DNA of 64,000 nt from positions 62,001 to 126,000 of the forward strand of contig NZ_LDZY01000001.1 in the NCBI RefSeq assembly GCF_001029285.1, given 5' to 3'. The stretch comes from Desulfosporosinus acididurans. GTDB taxonomy: Bacteria > Bacillota > Desulfitobacteriia > Desulfitobacteriales > Desulfitobacteriaceae. The notes under the pieces are model-generated. The model had not been told where the DNA came from. It saw only the letters and a program-made list of their open reading frames with translations, and ran no database searches. The position numbers and the translations under genes were made by a program. Each line of letters starts with the position of its first letter. Position 1 is the first letter of the stretch. This document shows, piece after piece, positions 53,415 to 62,353 of the stretch.

Positions 53415-54743
53415 TCAATCCTTCTTTCTCTGCCATACCTGATGTTGATTATGAAGCTGATTTTGCAGCAGGCCGCTGTGAATCTCTTGATGATGCTGCT
53501 GCACATATTCCCAGAGATCATAACCTGCCTGTTCACATTGGGGACAGGCCTCAAAAGGAATACGCACCAGTACTGACTTCGTCTTCGCATGTGATCGCTG
53601 ACTTTCAATATATACCGTACCGGCACAATGGTTACACTTACGCACAAAATCCTGTCGTGTTTCTTGGAACCCTTCCGTATCATAGTAGACAGAACGAGGA
53701 ATGTAAACCCATTCCCCTGGAGGGAAGAATTTTACATTGTGAATTGTAAAGTCAGGTTTTACCATTTGAGTTTGCTTTTTAAGGGTCTCTACGTAGGGTT
53801 TAAGGGTTGCTAAGGGTAAACTCGAACGCCCTATTTTCTGAGGTTCACGAACATGATGATAGTCTTCACCCGCCAAGGCCAATAAAATTGCCAAATTAAC
53901 AAAGGGAAGCGCGCCTTCAATGGAATAGCCGCCTTCAAGAACAGCCAGGTCGGGCTGAAGAAGTTCGGTTATCCTGCCATACCCCGAAGCCGTAAGATTC
54001 ATGGAAGCTAAAGGGTCCGTAAAATGATTATCCTGTCCTGCAGAATTAATGATCAATTCCGGTTTAAAGGCTTGAAGACGGGGCAAAACCCAGGTTTCCA
54101 AAACATAGTGATACCCTTCGTCCCCCGTTCCCGGAGGGAGCGGAATATTCAGAGTCTGACCCCAAGCGTTGGGACCGCCTTGTTCATCAATAAACCCGCT
54201 GCCTGGGTAAAGCGTTCGCCCATCTTGATGCAAAGATATAAAAAGAATATTGGGATCATGATAAAAGATATCTTGAGTCCCATCGCCATGGTGAACATCG
54301 GTATCGACGATGGCAATTTTCTTGATGCCATAACGTGCTCTCAACTGATTGATAAGAATTGCTTCATTATTTATTGTGCAAAATCCGCGATTTCCCCAAA
54401 CCGTTGCTCCTGAATGATGTCCGGGGGGACGAACAAGAACAAAACCATTGGAGATCTCTCCCCGAATCCGTGCCTCTCCAAGTAAGATAGCACTTCCTGC
54501 AGCGATCAGATGAGGATCTAAGGTTTCCGGATACAATGATGGCGTAGGAAATAAGGCTTGAGCTTGAGCTACGTCTGCTAATGAGGCAACCCGAGGAGTA
54601 AATTGCTTCATTTGCGGCAAATCAAGAATTCCTTCTTCAAAGAGTTGTTCCTGAGTATAGAGTAGACGTTCCTCTCGCTCGGGATGGGAGTTGCCTAAAG
54701 ACCAATCAAAAGCGGGGAAAAATAATATTCCTGTGCGCTTCAT
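53415..54743 (-). CDS. Histone deacetylase-family protein with zinc-ribbon tail
   Basis: This arginase/deacetylase-fold zinc enzyme deacetylates small amides such as acetylpolyamines or acetoin-like compounds in bacteria. The core (1-310) shows RPPGHHSG, TDVHHGDGTQ (metal ligands), GQDNHFTDP and EGGYS. The C-terminal 75 residues contain CNHCAG and CPQCEQ, a probable zinc ribbon not found in most members. It overlaps the hydantoinase gene by 4 bases and ends 2 bases before mutL. Confidence 0.9.
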   Translation of the reverse strand: MKRTGILFFPAFDWSLGNSHPEREERLLYTQEQLFEEGILDLPQMKQFTPRVASLADVAQAQALFPTPSLYPETLDPHLIAAGSAILLGEARIRGEISNGFVLVRPPGHHSGATVWGNRGFCTINNEAILINQLRARYGIKKIAIVDTDVHHGDGTQDIFYHDPNILFISLHQDGRTLYPGSGFIDEQGGPNAWGQTLNIPLPPGTGDEGYHYVLETWVLPRLQAFKPELIINSAGQDNHFTDPLASMNLTASGYGRITELLQPDLAVLEGGYSIEGALPFVNLAILLALAGEDYHHVREPQKIGRSSLPLATLKPYVETLKKQTQMVKPDFTIHNVKFFPPGEWVYIPRSVYYDTEGFQETRQDFVRKCNHCAGTVYIESQRSHAKTKSVLVRIPFEACPQCEQAGYDLWEYVQQHHQEIHSGLLQNQLHNQHQVWQRKKD

Positions 54744-56407
54744 TTTACAACCCTCCCTATCACTCCAGGTCGAAGATGGGCAGCTCCACGAATAATTTGG
54801 CCTACCGTTTGATAGTTTTGAACGATAGGGAAGAAATCAAAAGGTTCTTTTTCGATCTCATGAATTTGAATTCCATACTGTTCTGCTTGTTTTTGGACAA
54901 GTTGATCTAAAAAGTCTTCAACTTCACGGTAAGGACGCGGGGAGCCCATCCATTTTCCTTGCTCACCCGTTTCCTGCACATGATAACGTTTCATGTAAGT
55001 ATCCAGATGAAGAGTACAATCAAAGGTTGGCCGGGCCATTGCTGCCCCCAGAGCATTGGAGACTTCGGGATAAACGCCAAGTTGTACCGGTGTTCCCAGG
55101 CGTTTTCCCAAAGCCTTCGTAAGCCCTTGGGCTCCGCCTCCACTTAACAGCGTATTAAAGGTCTGAGCCTCATGAGGATGAAGAACTTCCCATACTTTGT
55201 AAGCAGGCTCGTCTTGCCATTCACGTTTTAAAGAATCAACAGCCTCTGCAATCCGGTTCACGACGGCCTCAATAATGTCACCAGCAAGCTGCTGATAATA
55301 CTGAGGCGCCCTGAGATCAGGCGGGCAATGAGACGCCAAAGCTTCTTCGGCCAATTGGCGGTTGCCGTAATCGATCAGCCCAAGATAACGCATAGCATCC
55401 GTCGGGGTCAAAGCCTTACCGCCGAGGCAATAGGCCGAGCCGAGACGGTAGTTTTTTAACTCAAATCCCTGTTCACAGGTCTCGATGACTGAATCTCCGC
55501 CAACCGGGATTGAGCGAACAGCCAGGGAATGAACGAGAGTCGAATAAGGGCCAATTTGAGCCCCTCGCGAGCTGAGCAAAGGCGTTCCGGAAAGAATCAA
55601 ACCTAGATCGGTGGTTGTTCCGCCGATATCGACAACGATTGTAGAAGCAGAGGTTTCACTCTGAGTCAGTGCTGCTAGAACGCTCGCTGCAGGTCCGGAA
55701 TAAATTGACTCAATAGGCCTGAGTTTCCCGATTGGCAGGATGCCCCCATCTGCTTTTAAAATTGCAATTGGGGCCTGAATCTTAAGACCTGAGAGAGCCG
55801 TTTGTAATTGCTGAGCGAATAGCTGATAACATCCCGTAACACCCAAATTCAAATGGGTTGTGAGGCTGCGGCGATAAAAATTTGCTTGGCCCCATTCATG
55901 TCCCAAGGCTATCTGACATTTGGGGTAAGACTTCCTAAGATAATCCGCCAGCCGGTTCTCATGGGAATTATTTCTATGAGAAAATTTCCCCACAACTGCC
56001 ACCAGTTCAGGACTCCCTGATCGTTCTTTCCAGCTCAGACGCTGCCATTCACTCGGATTAGAGGGGTTGACTTCCCGTCCCCGAAAGTCCATTTCCCCGC
56101 TGAGCACTTGATAGTCAACAGGCCAAGGGAGAGCATTCAGGCTCATACCATTTCCGGGAAATAATAAAAGGTTAACAGGCGGCAGACGTTTTTGCAGGAT
56201 GGCATTGGTGACGAGTGTCGTACTTACTGTAATCTGATTTACTTGCCTGACATCAGGCAAGTTTAACGTTTCGAGAACATTCACGATAGTTTCGACTAAA
56301 TTCTCTTCCTGAGTAGGAACTTTAGCTGTCCGTTGAATTTGGCCCTGTTCAAGATATACCGCGTCGGTATAAGTACCTCCAACATCAATACCCACGTGAC
56401 AGGACAA
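54740..56407 (-). CDS. hyuA: Hydantoinase/oxoprolinase-like (HyuA) protein
   Basis: The 555 residues have an actin-like ATPase core: HVGIDVGGTYTDAVYLEQG, the second phosphate loop IVVDIGGTTTDLGLI and the late GGGAQGLTKALG. Family members hydrolyse five-membered cyclic imides using ATP, usually with a HyuB partner, which is absent here. The TTG at 56407 behind GGGGGGG is chosen over ATG at 56464. The 4-base overlap with the deacetylase-like gene suggests joint function on one substrate (inference). Confidence 0.87.
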   Translation of the reverse strand: MSCHVGIDVGGTYTDAVYLEQGQIQRTAKVPTQEENLVETIVNVLETLNLPDVRQVNQITVSTTLVTNAILQKRLPPVNLLLFPGNGMSLNALPWPVDYQVLSGEMDFRGREVNPSNPSEWQRLSWKERSGSPELVAVVGKFSHRNNSHENRLADYLRKSYPKCQIALGHEWGQANFYRRSLTTHLNLGVTGCYQLFAQQLQTALSGLKIQAPIAILKADGGILPIGKLRPIESIYSGPAASVLAALTQSETSASTIVVDIGGTTTDLGLILSGTPLLSSRGAQIGPYSTLVHSLAVRSIPVGGDSVIETCEQGFELKNYRLGSAYCLGGKALTPTDAMRYLGLIDYGNRQLAEEALASHCPPDLRAPQYYQQLAGDIIEAVVNRIAEAVDSLKREWQDEPAYKVWEVLHPHEAQTFNTLLSGGGAQGLTKALGKRLGTPVQLGVYPEVSNALGAAMARPTFDCTLHLDTYMKRYHVQETGEQGKWMGSPRPYREVEDFLDQLVQKQAEQYGIQIHEIEKEPFDFFPIVQNYQTVGQIIRGAAHLRPGVIGRVVK

Positions 56408-56599
56408 TATAATCCCCCCCAAAATCCATATTCGATAGTTTAACCACTGATTATTGTTATACAATTCTTATCATAGGCTATTTTCCTGAAATGCGCTCCA
56501 TCGAAATTGGTAATTTGTGCATTAAAATCATTTGTCCTTCGGCACGATAAGATTTGTTATTGGCTAGGCGCTTTCGGGGAAACTGTCCACAGGACATTT

Positions 56600-56645
56600 T
56601 CGTCACCGAAGCATCGATGTTCAGCTTTAGCCGAACGAGTTCACT
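56600..56645 (-). repeat. IS200/IS605-like end repeat at the mutS stop
   Basis: On the minus strand AGTGAACTCGTTCGGC, TAAAGC and TGAAC form the hairpin, followed by CGATGCTTCGGTGA. Its first two bases complete the mutS stop codon TAG. Confidence 0.65.
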
Positions 56646-59190
56646 AAGAAGTTGATTGGATTCGATCTCTTAGATCATAGAGATACTGTAAGGCTTGACG
56701 TGAGGTCATATCTTCTAATGGCAGTTGAGCCAATTCCTCTAAAATTGGATGGGTCTGCGGAACATCAAAAAGGGAGAACTGGGTTACAGCTTGGGAAGAA
56801 TCTATTGGACTAGGGACAGATTTGGACGCCTCTAGTTCCAACAGTAAGGTTTTAGCTCTCTTGAGGAGCTCATGGGGAAGACCGGCTAAACGGGCCACTT
56901 GAATACCATAACTTCGATCGGCACGGCCCGGTAATATCTTATGTAAAAAGACAATGTCGTCTCCGCGTTCTTTTACGCCGACATGAAGATTGAAAAGGCC
57001 ATTAAAATTATCTTCAAGTTGGGTCAATTCATGATAATGCGTTGCAAAAAGGGTTTTAGGGTTGAAATCAGGATGTTGAACTAAGTATTCTGCGACAGCC
57101 CAAGCAATGCTTAAACCATCAAAGGTTGCCGTTCCTCGTCCAATCTCGTCCAAAATGATTAAGCTCTTCCTGGTAGCATATTTTAAAATATGTGCTACCT
57201 CATGCATTTCGACCATAAAGGTGCTTTGTCCTGCCGCTAAATCATCCGACGCCCCTACCCGGGTAAAAATTCGATCAACTAAACTAATTGTCGCTTGTTT
57301 GGCGGGCACAAAGGATCCAACGTGTGCCATCAAGACAATAAGCGCTACCTGTCTCATATAAGTAGACTTTCCTGCCATATTGGGCCCGGTAATGATCGCC
57401 AAATGTCGCTCCCTGGACAACTGCGTATCGTTCGGTACAAAGACACCCGCCTCTAACATATCTTCTACGACTGGATGCCGCCCCTCTGAAATTGAAAGCT
57501 CACCATCTATTGTTATTTGAGGACGAATGTAGCGTTTACGCACTGCAACTTCAGCCAAGCTTACGAAGACATCGATTTCTGCTAAATTATCGGCCGCCTT
57601 GAGGATAGCCTGAGTATAGGAACGAACATCTTCTCTAAGCTCCAGGAAAAGTTGAAACTCTAATTCCTTTAATCGTTCTTCAGCACCTAGGATTTTTTCT
57701 TCATACTCTTTTAGTTCCGGAGTTATGAATCGTTCCGCATTTGAAAGAGTCTGTTTCCTGATATAAGCCTCAGGTACAAGATGGGCATTGGAATGCGTGA
57801 TTTCTATATAATAGCCAAAAACTTTGGTATAGCCAATTTTTAAGGATCGTATCCTAGTCCTTTCACGTTCGGCGTTTTCAAGCTTAGCGACCCACTCTTT
57901 TCCACCCGTTGCAATAGAGCGCAATTCATCCACCTCTTGGGAATATCCGGTTCTAATGATATTTCCATCCCGCAGAGATATAGGCGGAGAAGGATTGAGA
58001 GCATTAAGAAGTGTATTGACTAAAGGATCAAGTCCCTCCAATACAGGAATTTTCCTTTTCAAAATAGTTGCAGTGTTTGAGTTAAGAATCTCACGAATTG
58101 CCGGTAGAAGGGCCAAGGTTTGAGCCAGGGATAATAAGTCCTTAGCATTGGCCGTTCCGTAAGATACTCTTCCCATTAATCGTTCCAAATCATAGACTTT
58201 AGCCAAGATTTTCATCAAATCTTGACGTAAAAAGGAATCATGTGTTAACTCTTCAACAGTATTTAAACGCTGTTCAATATCAGCTTGCACGAGCAAAGGT
58301 TTATCGATCCAATGTCTCAGTAATCGTCCGCCTAAAGCAGTTTGAGTCAGATCGAGGACAGACAAGAGTGTCCCTTTTTTACCCTGATTTCTTAAGGATT
58401 CAGTAAGTTCAAGGTTTCGTCGAGTCCACTGGTCGAGAAACATCCATTGCTCTGAGCGATACGTTTTGATCTCGACAATATGCGAGGGATCAACGCCCGG
58501 CATCGTTTCCAGCAAATAGTCCCAGAGAGCGGATGCTGCTGAAGCCGCCACAGGGAATTCTTGAAGCAAAGGAGCCTGAGCAGAGAAGCGCAGTTTAAAT
58601 ACCGTACTCTCATAAGACTTAAGATCTCGAACACTGCAGTAGTATCCAGACCAAATTTTTGCTTTCTTTATAAGTTCAGGCGGCAGCAAAATTTCAGCAG
58701 GATTAATGCGGGAAAGCTCGGCGAGCAAGGCCTCAACTTCCGAGGTCTGAAAAATAGCAAACTCTCCTGTTGACAAATCTAAAAAGGACAAGCCCCACTG
58801 AACATTAAAAAAAACACTCGCCAAATAACGATTGCTGCGTTCAGAAATCGACTCAGTTAAAGTACCCGGAGAGACAATACGAATGATTTCTCGCTTAACA
58901 ATACCCTTCGTAGCTTTCGGGTCTTCAACTTGCTCGCAAATGGCAACTTTATGCCCCGTACTTACGAGTTTTACCATATATGTCTCAACTGCGTGATAGG
59001 GAACACCGCACATAGGTATCCGTTTGCCTTCCCCCGCGTCTCGACTCGTTAGGGCAATTTGCAGGATCGGTGCTGCTAATTCAGCATCTTCACCAAACAT
59101 TTCATAAAAATCACCAAGTCGATAAAAGAGTATCGCGTCAGGAACCGTTGCTTTTATTCCTTGATATTGTTTCATCATCGGGGTGGTCAT
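56644..59190 (-). CDS. mutS: DNA mismatch recognition protein MutS
   Basis: The 848 residues cover all MutS domains. The mismatch-binding FYEMFGEDA is near residue 27, the Walker A motif GPNMAGKSTYMRQ near 610, the Walker B ILDEIGRGT and the signature TFATHYHEL follow. The length is normal. The C-terminal helix-turn-helix end is complete (YDLRDRIQSTS). It starts with ATG behind GAGGAGATA. The stop codon TAG is formed by one gene base and the first two bases of a repeat element. Confidence 0.97.
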   Translation of the reverse strand: MTTPMMKQYQGIKATVPDAILFYRLGDFYEMFGEDAELAAPILQIALTSRDAGEGKRIPMCGVPYHAVETYMVKLVSTGHKVAICEQVEDPKATKGIVKREIIRIVSPGTLTESISERSNRYLASVFFNVQWGLSFLDLSTGEFAIFQTSEVEALLAELSRINPAEILLPPELIKKAKIWSGYYCSVRDLKSYESTVFKLRFSAQAPLLQEFPVAASAASALWDYLLETMPGVDPSHIVEIKTYRSEQWMFLDQWTRRNLELTESLRNQGKKGTLLSVLDLTQTALGGRLLRHWIDKPLLVQADIEQRLNTVEELTHDSFLRQDLMKILAKVYDLERLMGRVSYGTANAKDLLSLAQTLALLPAIREILNSNTATILKRKIPVLEGLDPLVNTLLNALNPSPPISLRDGNIIRTGYSQEVDELRSIATGGKEWVAKLENAERERTRIRSLKIGYTKVFGYYIEITHSNAHLVPEAYIRKQTLSNAERFITPELKEYEEKILGAEERLKELEFQLFLELREDVRSYTQAILKAADNLAEIDVFVSLAEVAVRKRYIRPQITIDGELSISEGRHPVVEDMLEAGVFVPNDTQLSRERHLAIITGPNMAGKSTYMRQVALIVLMAHVGSFVPAKQATISLVDRIFTRVGASDDLAAGQSTFMVEMHEVAHILKYATRKSLIILDEIGRGTATFDGLSIAWAVAEYLVQHPDFNPKTLFATHYHELTQLEDNFNGLFNLHVGVKERGDDIVFLHKILPGRADRSYGIQVARLAGLPHELLKRAKTLLLELEASKSVPSPIDSSQAVTQFSLFDVPQTHPILEELAQLPLEDMTSRQALQYLYDLRDRIQSTS

Positions 59191-59235
59191 CCCTAATATC
59201 TCCTCTTGAGTTCATTTTACGCCAGCAGCTAAATC

Positions 59236-59270
59236 TTAAAAGGGAAGAGCTATAGATTAGCTCTTCCCTT
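59236..59270 (-). terminator. Terminator between ylbF and mutS
   Basis: AAGGGAAGAGCTA pairs with TAGCTCTTCCCTT, followed on the minus strand by TTAAGATTT. MutS therefore probably has its own promoter or relies on readthrough. Confidence 0.8.
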
Positions 59271-59297
59271 AGTGAATTTCATTCTTCCTCTTGAGGA

Positions 59298-59699
59298 TTA
59301 GCCGCAACTGCAGCCTCCGCATCCAGAACTGGAACAGCCGCCGTCTCCACAGGAACAACTATCCGAAGAGTTAGCAATAGCGCCTGCCAAGATGGCATTT
59401 ACACTGTCCAACATTTGGGTAAACTCATCCTGTGCTTTCATATAATCGGAAATAGCAGGATTAGCCTCTACCCGAGATTCAATTTCATCAACCGCTTTTT
59501 TATCCTCTTCAGAAAGCTCTTGATTATTTTGCTGCATCTCCATAAAACGTTCCTGAGCTTTCTGTAACTCAGCAATCAGTTTTTGTGCGGACTCATCAGC
59601 AGTCATAGCATCTTCTTTGCTATGTAATTCAGCAAGCTCCGGACTTCGAGCAATTGCATCTGCTAGAATCTGAGCCTTCTCAATTATTTCATTCGTCAC
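59298..59699 (-). CDS. ylbF: YlbF-family protein with cysteine-rich tail
   Basis: Residues 1-110 are a helical YlbF/YmcA-like domain (MTNEIIEKAQILADAIARSP, EEDKKAVDEIE). In Bacillus, YlbF, YmcA and YaaT form a complex that carries 4Fe-4S clusters and affects RNA processing and development. Here the last 20 residues hold six cysteines in a Ser/Gly-rich SCSCG...CGGCSCG pattern, suited to a cluster or metal. GGAGGTG precedes the start. It is beside miaB, an iron-sulfur enzyme. Confidence 0.85.
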   Translation of the reverse strand: MTNEIIEKAQILADAIARSPELAELHSKEDAMTADESAQKLIAELQKAQERFMEMQQNNQELSEEDKKAVDEIESRVEANPAISDYMKAQDEFTQMLDSVNAILAGAIANSSDSCSCGDGGCSSSGCGGCSCG

Positions 59700-59795
59700 T
59701 TATACACACCTCCATAATTGTTACATTCTACATCAAACAACTCAATTCCTGCTTAACTCCATCTGAGCAGTTAAAAAGTGTTTAATAATCACTTT

Positions 59796-59913
59796 GATTC
59801 AATCGTAAGACTCCCACTTCTATAAACGGGAGTGGGTCCTCCGTACTCTGCTTCAGTGGGGTAGAGTCCCCCACCGAAGTCTCGATGTTCAGCTTTAGAT
59901 GAACGAGTTCACT
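59796..59913 (-). repeat. Complete-looking palindromic repeat element, 118 bases
   Basis: On the minus strand it begins AGTGAACTCGTTCATCTAAAG with a hairpin, carries an internal GACTTCGGTGGGGGACTC, and ends with hairpin CCCGTTTATAGAAGTGGGAG and TCTTACGATTGAATCA. Both end types of the other copies are present in one unit, so it could be a non-autonomous IS200/IS605-like unit. It begins at the miaB stop codon. Confidence 0.65.
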
Positions 59914-61243
59914 CCACGAGTTCGCCTACGAGGGTCCATGACCCTGCCTCCAGAATTCGCAGAGATACTAAGGAACCGATGATTTCCTGAGGGCCATCAA
60001 AAACAACAAGAATATTTCCACGCGTCCGGCCAGTCAGGCGATCAGGATTGGTCTTACTTGGTCCTTCAACCAAAACCTCATAACATTTCCCGAGCATTCT
60101 TTGTCTTAGTTGATAACTTTCTTCGTTTTGCAGGCTCATCAATTTTTGCAATCGCTGCTTTTTGACAGGCAAAGGAATCTGCTCTTCCATACTCGCCGCC
60201 GGTGTGCCTGAGCGTTTTGAATACATAAAGGTAAAAGCCTGACTATAATGTCCTAAACCAATCATTAAAAGGGTTTGTTCGAAGTCTTCCTCAGTTTCGC
60301 CAGGAAAACCAACAATGATATCAGTTGTCAGTGTCGCCTGAGGAAGAAGCTCGCGAATTTTTTCGACGATACTCAAATAGTATTCCCGAGTATATTGCCG
60401 ATTCATACAAGCTAAAATAGAATTACTGCCCGATTGAAGCGGCAGATGAAAGTGTTCGCATAGTTTACTTCCTTTGGCTATTGTCTGAATTAATTTATCC
60501 GACAAGTCTTTGGGGTGAGAGGTAATAAAACGCACACGCAAAAGCTCAGGTATTTGATCCACTTCCTGCAGTAAATCTGCGAAATCATAGGGAGGGTCGA
60601 AATCTTTTCCGTAGGAATTTACATTTTGCCCTAGTAAAGTAACTTCTTTACAACCACTGGCCACCAGATTCTTAATTTCTTGAATAATATCCTCCGGCTT
60701 GCGGCTTCTCTCTCTCCCCCGAACATGGGGAACAATACAATACGAACAAAAATTATCACAGCCGTACATAATATTCACATTGGCCTGAAGTTTTCCTTTT
60801 TCTGCCAAAGGTGTCGATTCTTTTGTTTCATGAGGTTCCTGCCAAACCTCAGCAACTTTTGCTCCAGTGTCAGAACGATGCAGCAGCTCAGAAAATTCGT
60901 GCAAGTTGTGAGTCCCCATCCAGATGTCTACGTGGGGAGCACGTTTTTGCAGCCGCTCTAAGGCACCAGGTTGTTGAACCATGCAACCGCTGATTGCAAT
61001 TTTTAAGTTTGGATTCTTTTCCTTTAGTTTTTTAAGATCACCGATTTTGCCTAAGATTTTATTTTCAGCACTTTCTCTGACGCAGCATGTATTAACGATA
61101 ATTAAGTCAGCATGTTCAAGGTCATCCGTTCTATTATATCCTTCTTGCCGTGTAATTTCTGTCAGAGTCTCAGCATCCCTTTCTGACATTTGACAGCCAT
61201 ATGTTAAAGTGACTACATTTTTTTCCTTACTCAAGTGGTTCAA
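59909..61243 (-). CDS. miaB: tRNA-2-methylthio-N6-isopentenyladenosine synthase MiaB
   Basis: This radical SAM methylthiotransferase modifies A37 after MiaA. The N-terminal cluster cysteines are in TYGCQMSERD, NTCCVRESAE and SGCMVQQPG. The radical SAM motif is CDNFCSYC (CxxxCxxC) in MYGCDNFCSYCIVPHVRGRE. A TRAM domain ends the protein. The 444 residues are standard. The stop TGA lies in the AGTGA start of a repeat element, so the last residues (ELVE) may be slightly altered. Confidence 0.97.
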   Translation of the reverse strand: MNHLSKEKNVVTLTYGCQMSERDAETLTEITRQEGYNRTDDLEHADLIIVNTCCVRESAENKILGKIGDLKKLKEKNPNLKIAISGCMVQQPGALERLQKRAPHVDIWMGTHNLHEFSELLHRSDTGAKVAEVWQEPHETKESTPLAEKGKLQANVNIMYGCDNFCSYCIVPHVRGRERSRKPEDIIQEIKNLVASGCKEVTLLGQNVNSYGKDFDPPYDFADLLQEVDQIPELLRVRFITSHPKDLSDKLIQTIAKGSKLCEHFHLPLQSGSNSILACMNRQYTREYYLSIVEKIRELLPQATLTTDIIVGFPGETEEDFEQTLLMIGLGHYSQAFTFMYSKRSGTPAASMEEQIPLPVKKQRLQKLMSLQNEESYQLRQRMLGKCYEVLVEGPSKTNPDRLTGRTRGNILVVFDGPQEIIGSLVSLRILEAGSWTLVGELVE

Positions 61244-61306
61244 CTCCTAAATGGCTAATTCCTATACCTTATTTATTATTATAAATTATAAATCGATTTA
61301 CCAAAA

Positions 61307-62353
61307 TTAAAGATTGCGAAAAACGCCCGCCTTACTCAGTGCATGATAGGCAATGAGAATAAACGGTCCTAAAATCAAACCGACAATCCCCGTAGAAGCT
61401 AAACCGATGTACATGCTGATAAGAACAAAAAGGGGATCGAGTCCCACATTATCTCCCAAAATTTTAGGTTCGATAACGTGCCTGACAATAGTAATTATAA
61501 TCGTGAGAAGAACAAGTTCCAGCGCCAACAAGTTATGCCCCCCAAGGAAAGCAATGAGGGCCCAAGGAACTAAAATGATTCCCACCCCTAACACGGGAAG
61601 TATACCAAAGATCCCTGTAATAGTTCCTAAAACGATAGCAAATTTAGTGTGAATAATCAGCAAGCCAACAATGGATAAAAAGAGGGTAACCAAAAAGACA
61701 ATGAATTCTGCCCGCACAAATCCCGCAAAAGCACGTGAAAAATCATAGCCCAATTCTCGTAACTCTTCACGCCATTCCTGAGGAAAAATATTTACGAAGT
61801 CACTTAGATAGCGTTTGCTCCCCTTGGACATAAAAAATGTCGCCACCAAAGCAATGACTATGATAATAATAAATTCTGGAATTTTTGCAGCAAATGTCAA
61901 AACATTTGATAAAACGTTAGGCACTCTGCTTACAAATTCTTTAACAGTATTATTTATACTATCCTCAGTACCCGGGATATTTAGATAATACACTTCAAAT
62001 TTCGTAAGCCAATGAGTTATAAAGTGTTGTAATAACCGATTATAGAATGGCCAATGAATATAAATTTCTTGAATTTCTCGAATCAGGCGGAGAACTAAAA
62101 GAGTAATTATGACGCCTACTCCCCCAATTTCCACAATCATAGCTGTCAGTACCGCTGGGACTTGGGGAAAACGGACTTTTCTGATAAGAAAATTCTTAAG
62201 CGGGCTTATGGCTGCAGTCATGATAAATGCCAAAATAAAAGGCAAAAAAAGATAACTAAAGTGACCTACTAAGTAAATTAAAATACCAATGGCTAACCAA
62301 AAAGCAATAAACTTCAAACTTCGAATAAAAAACGACTTGGTTACTTGGTTCAC
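61307..62353 (-). CDS. AI-2E family (YtvI-like) membrane permease
   Basis: The 348-residue protein has about eight helices. The conserved blocks FGILPVLGVGIILVPWALI and the RHVIEPKILGDNVGLDPL motif mark the AI-2E transporter superfamily, whose members export small molecules or sodium. The GTG start at 62353 shares one base with the dacF stop region and has AAGGGAG before it. Cotranscription with dacF is likely. Confidence 0.88.
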   Translation of the reverse strand: MNQVTKSFFIRSLKFIAFWLAIGILIYLVGHFSYLFLPFILAFIMTAAISPLKNFLIRKVRFPQVPAVLTAMIVEIGGVGVIITLLVLRLIREIQEIYIHWPFYNRLLQHFITHWLTKFEVYYLNIPGTEDSINNTVKEFVSRVPNVLSNVLTFAAKIPEFIIIIVIALVATFFMSKGSKRYLSDFVNIFPQEWREELRELGYDFSRAFAGFVRAEFIVFLVTLFLSIVGLLIIHTKFAIVLGTITGIFGILPVLGVGIILVPWALIAFLGGHNLLALELVLLTIIITIVRHVIEPKILGDNVGLDPLFVLISMYIGLASTGIVGLILGPFILIAYHALSKAGVFRNL

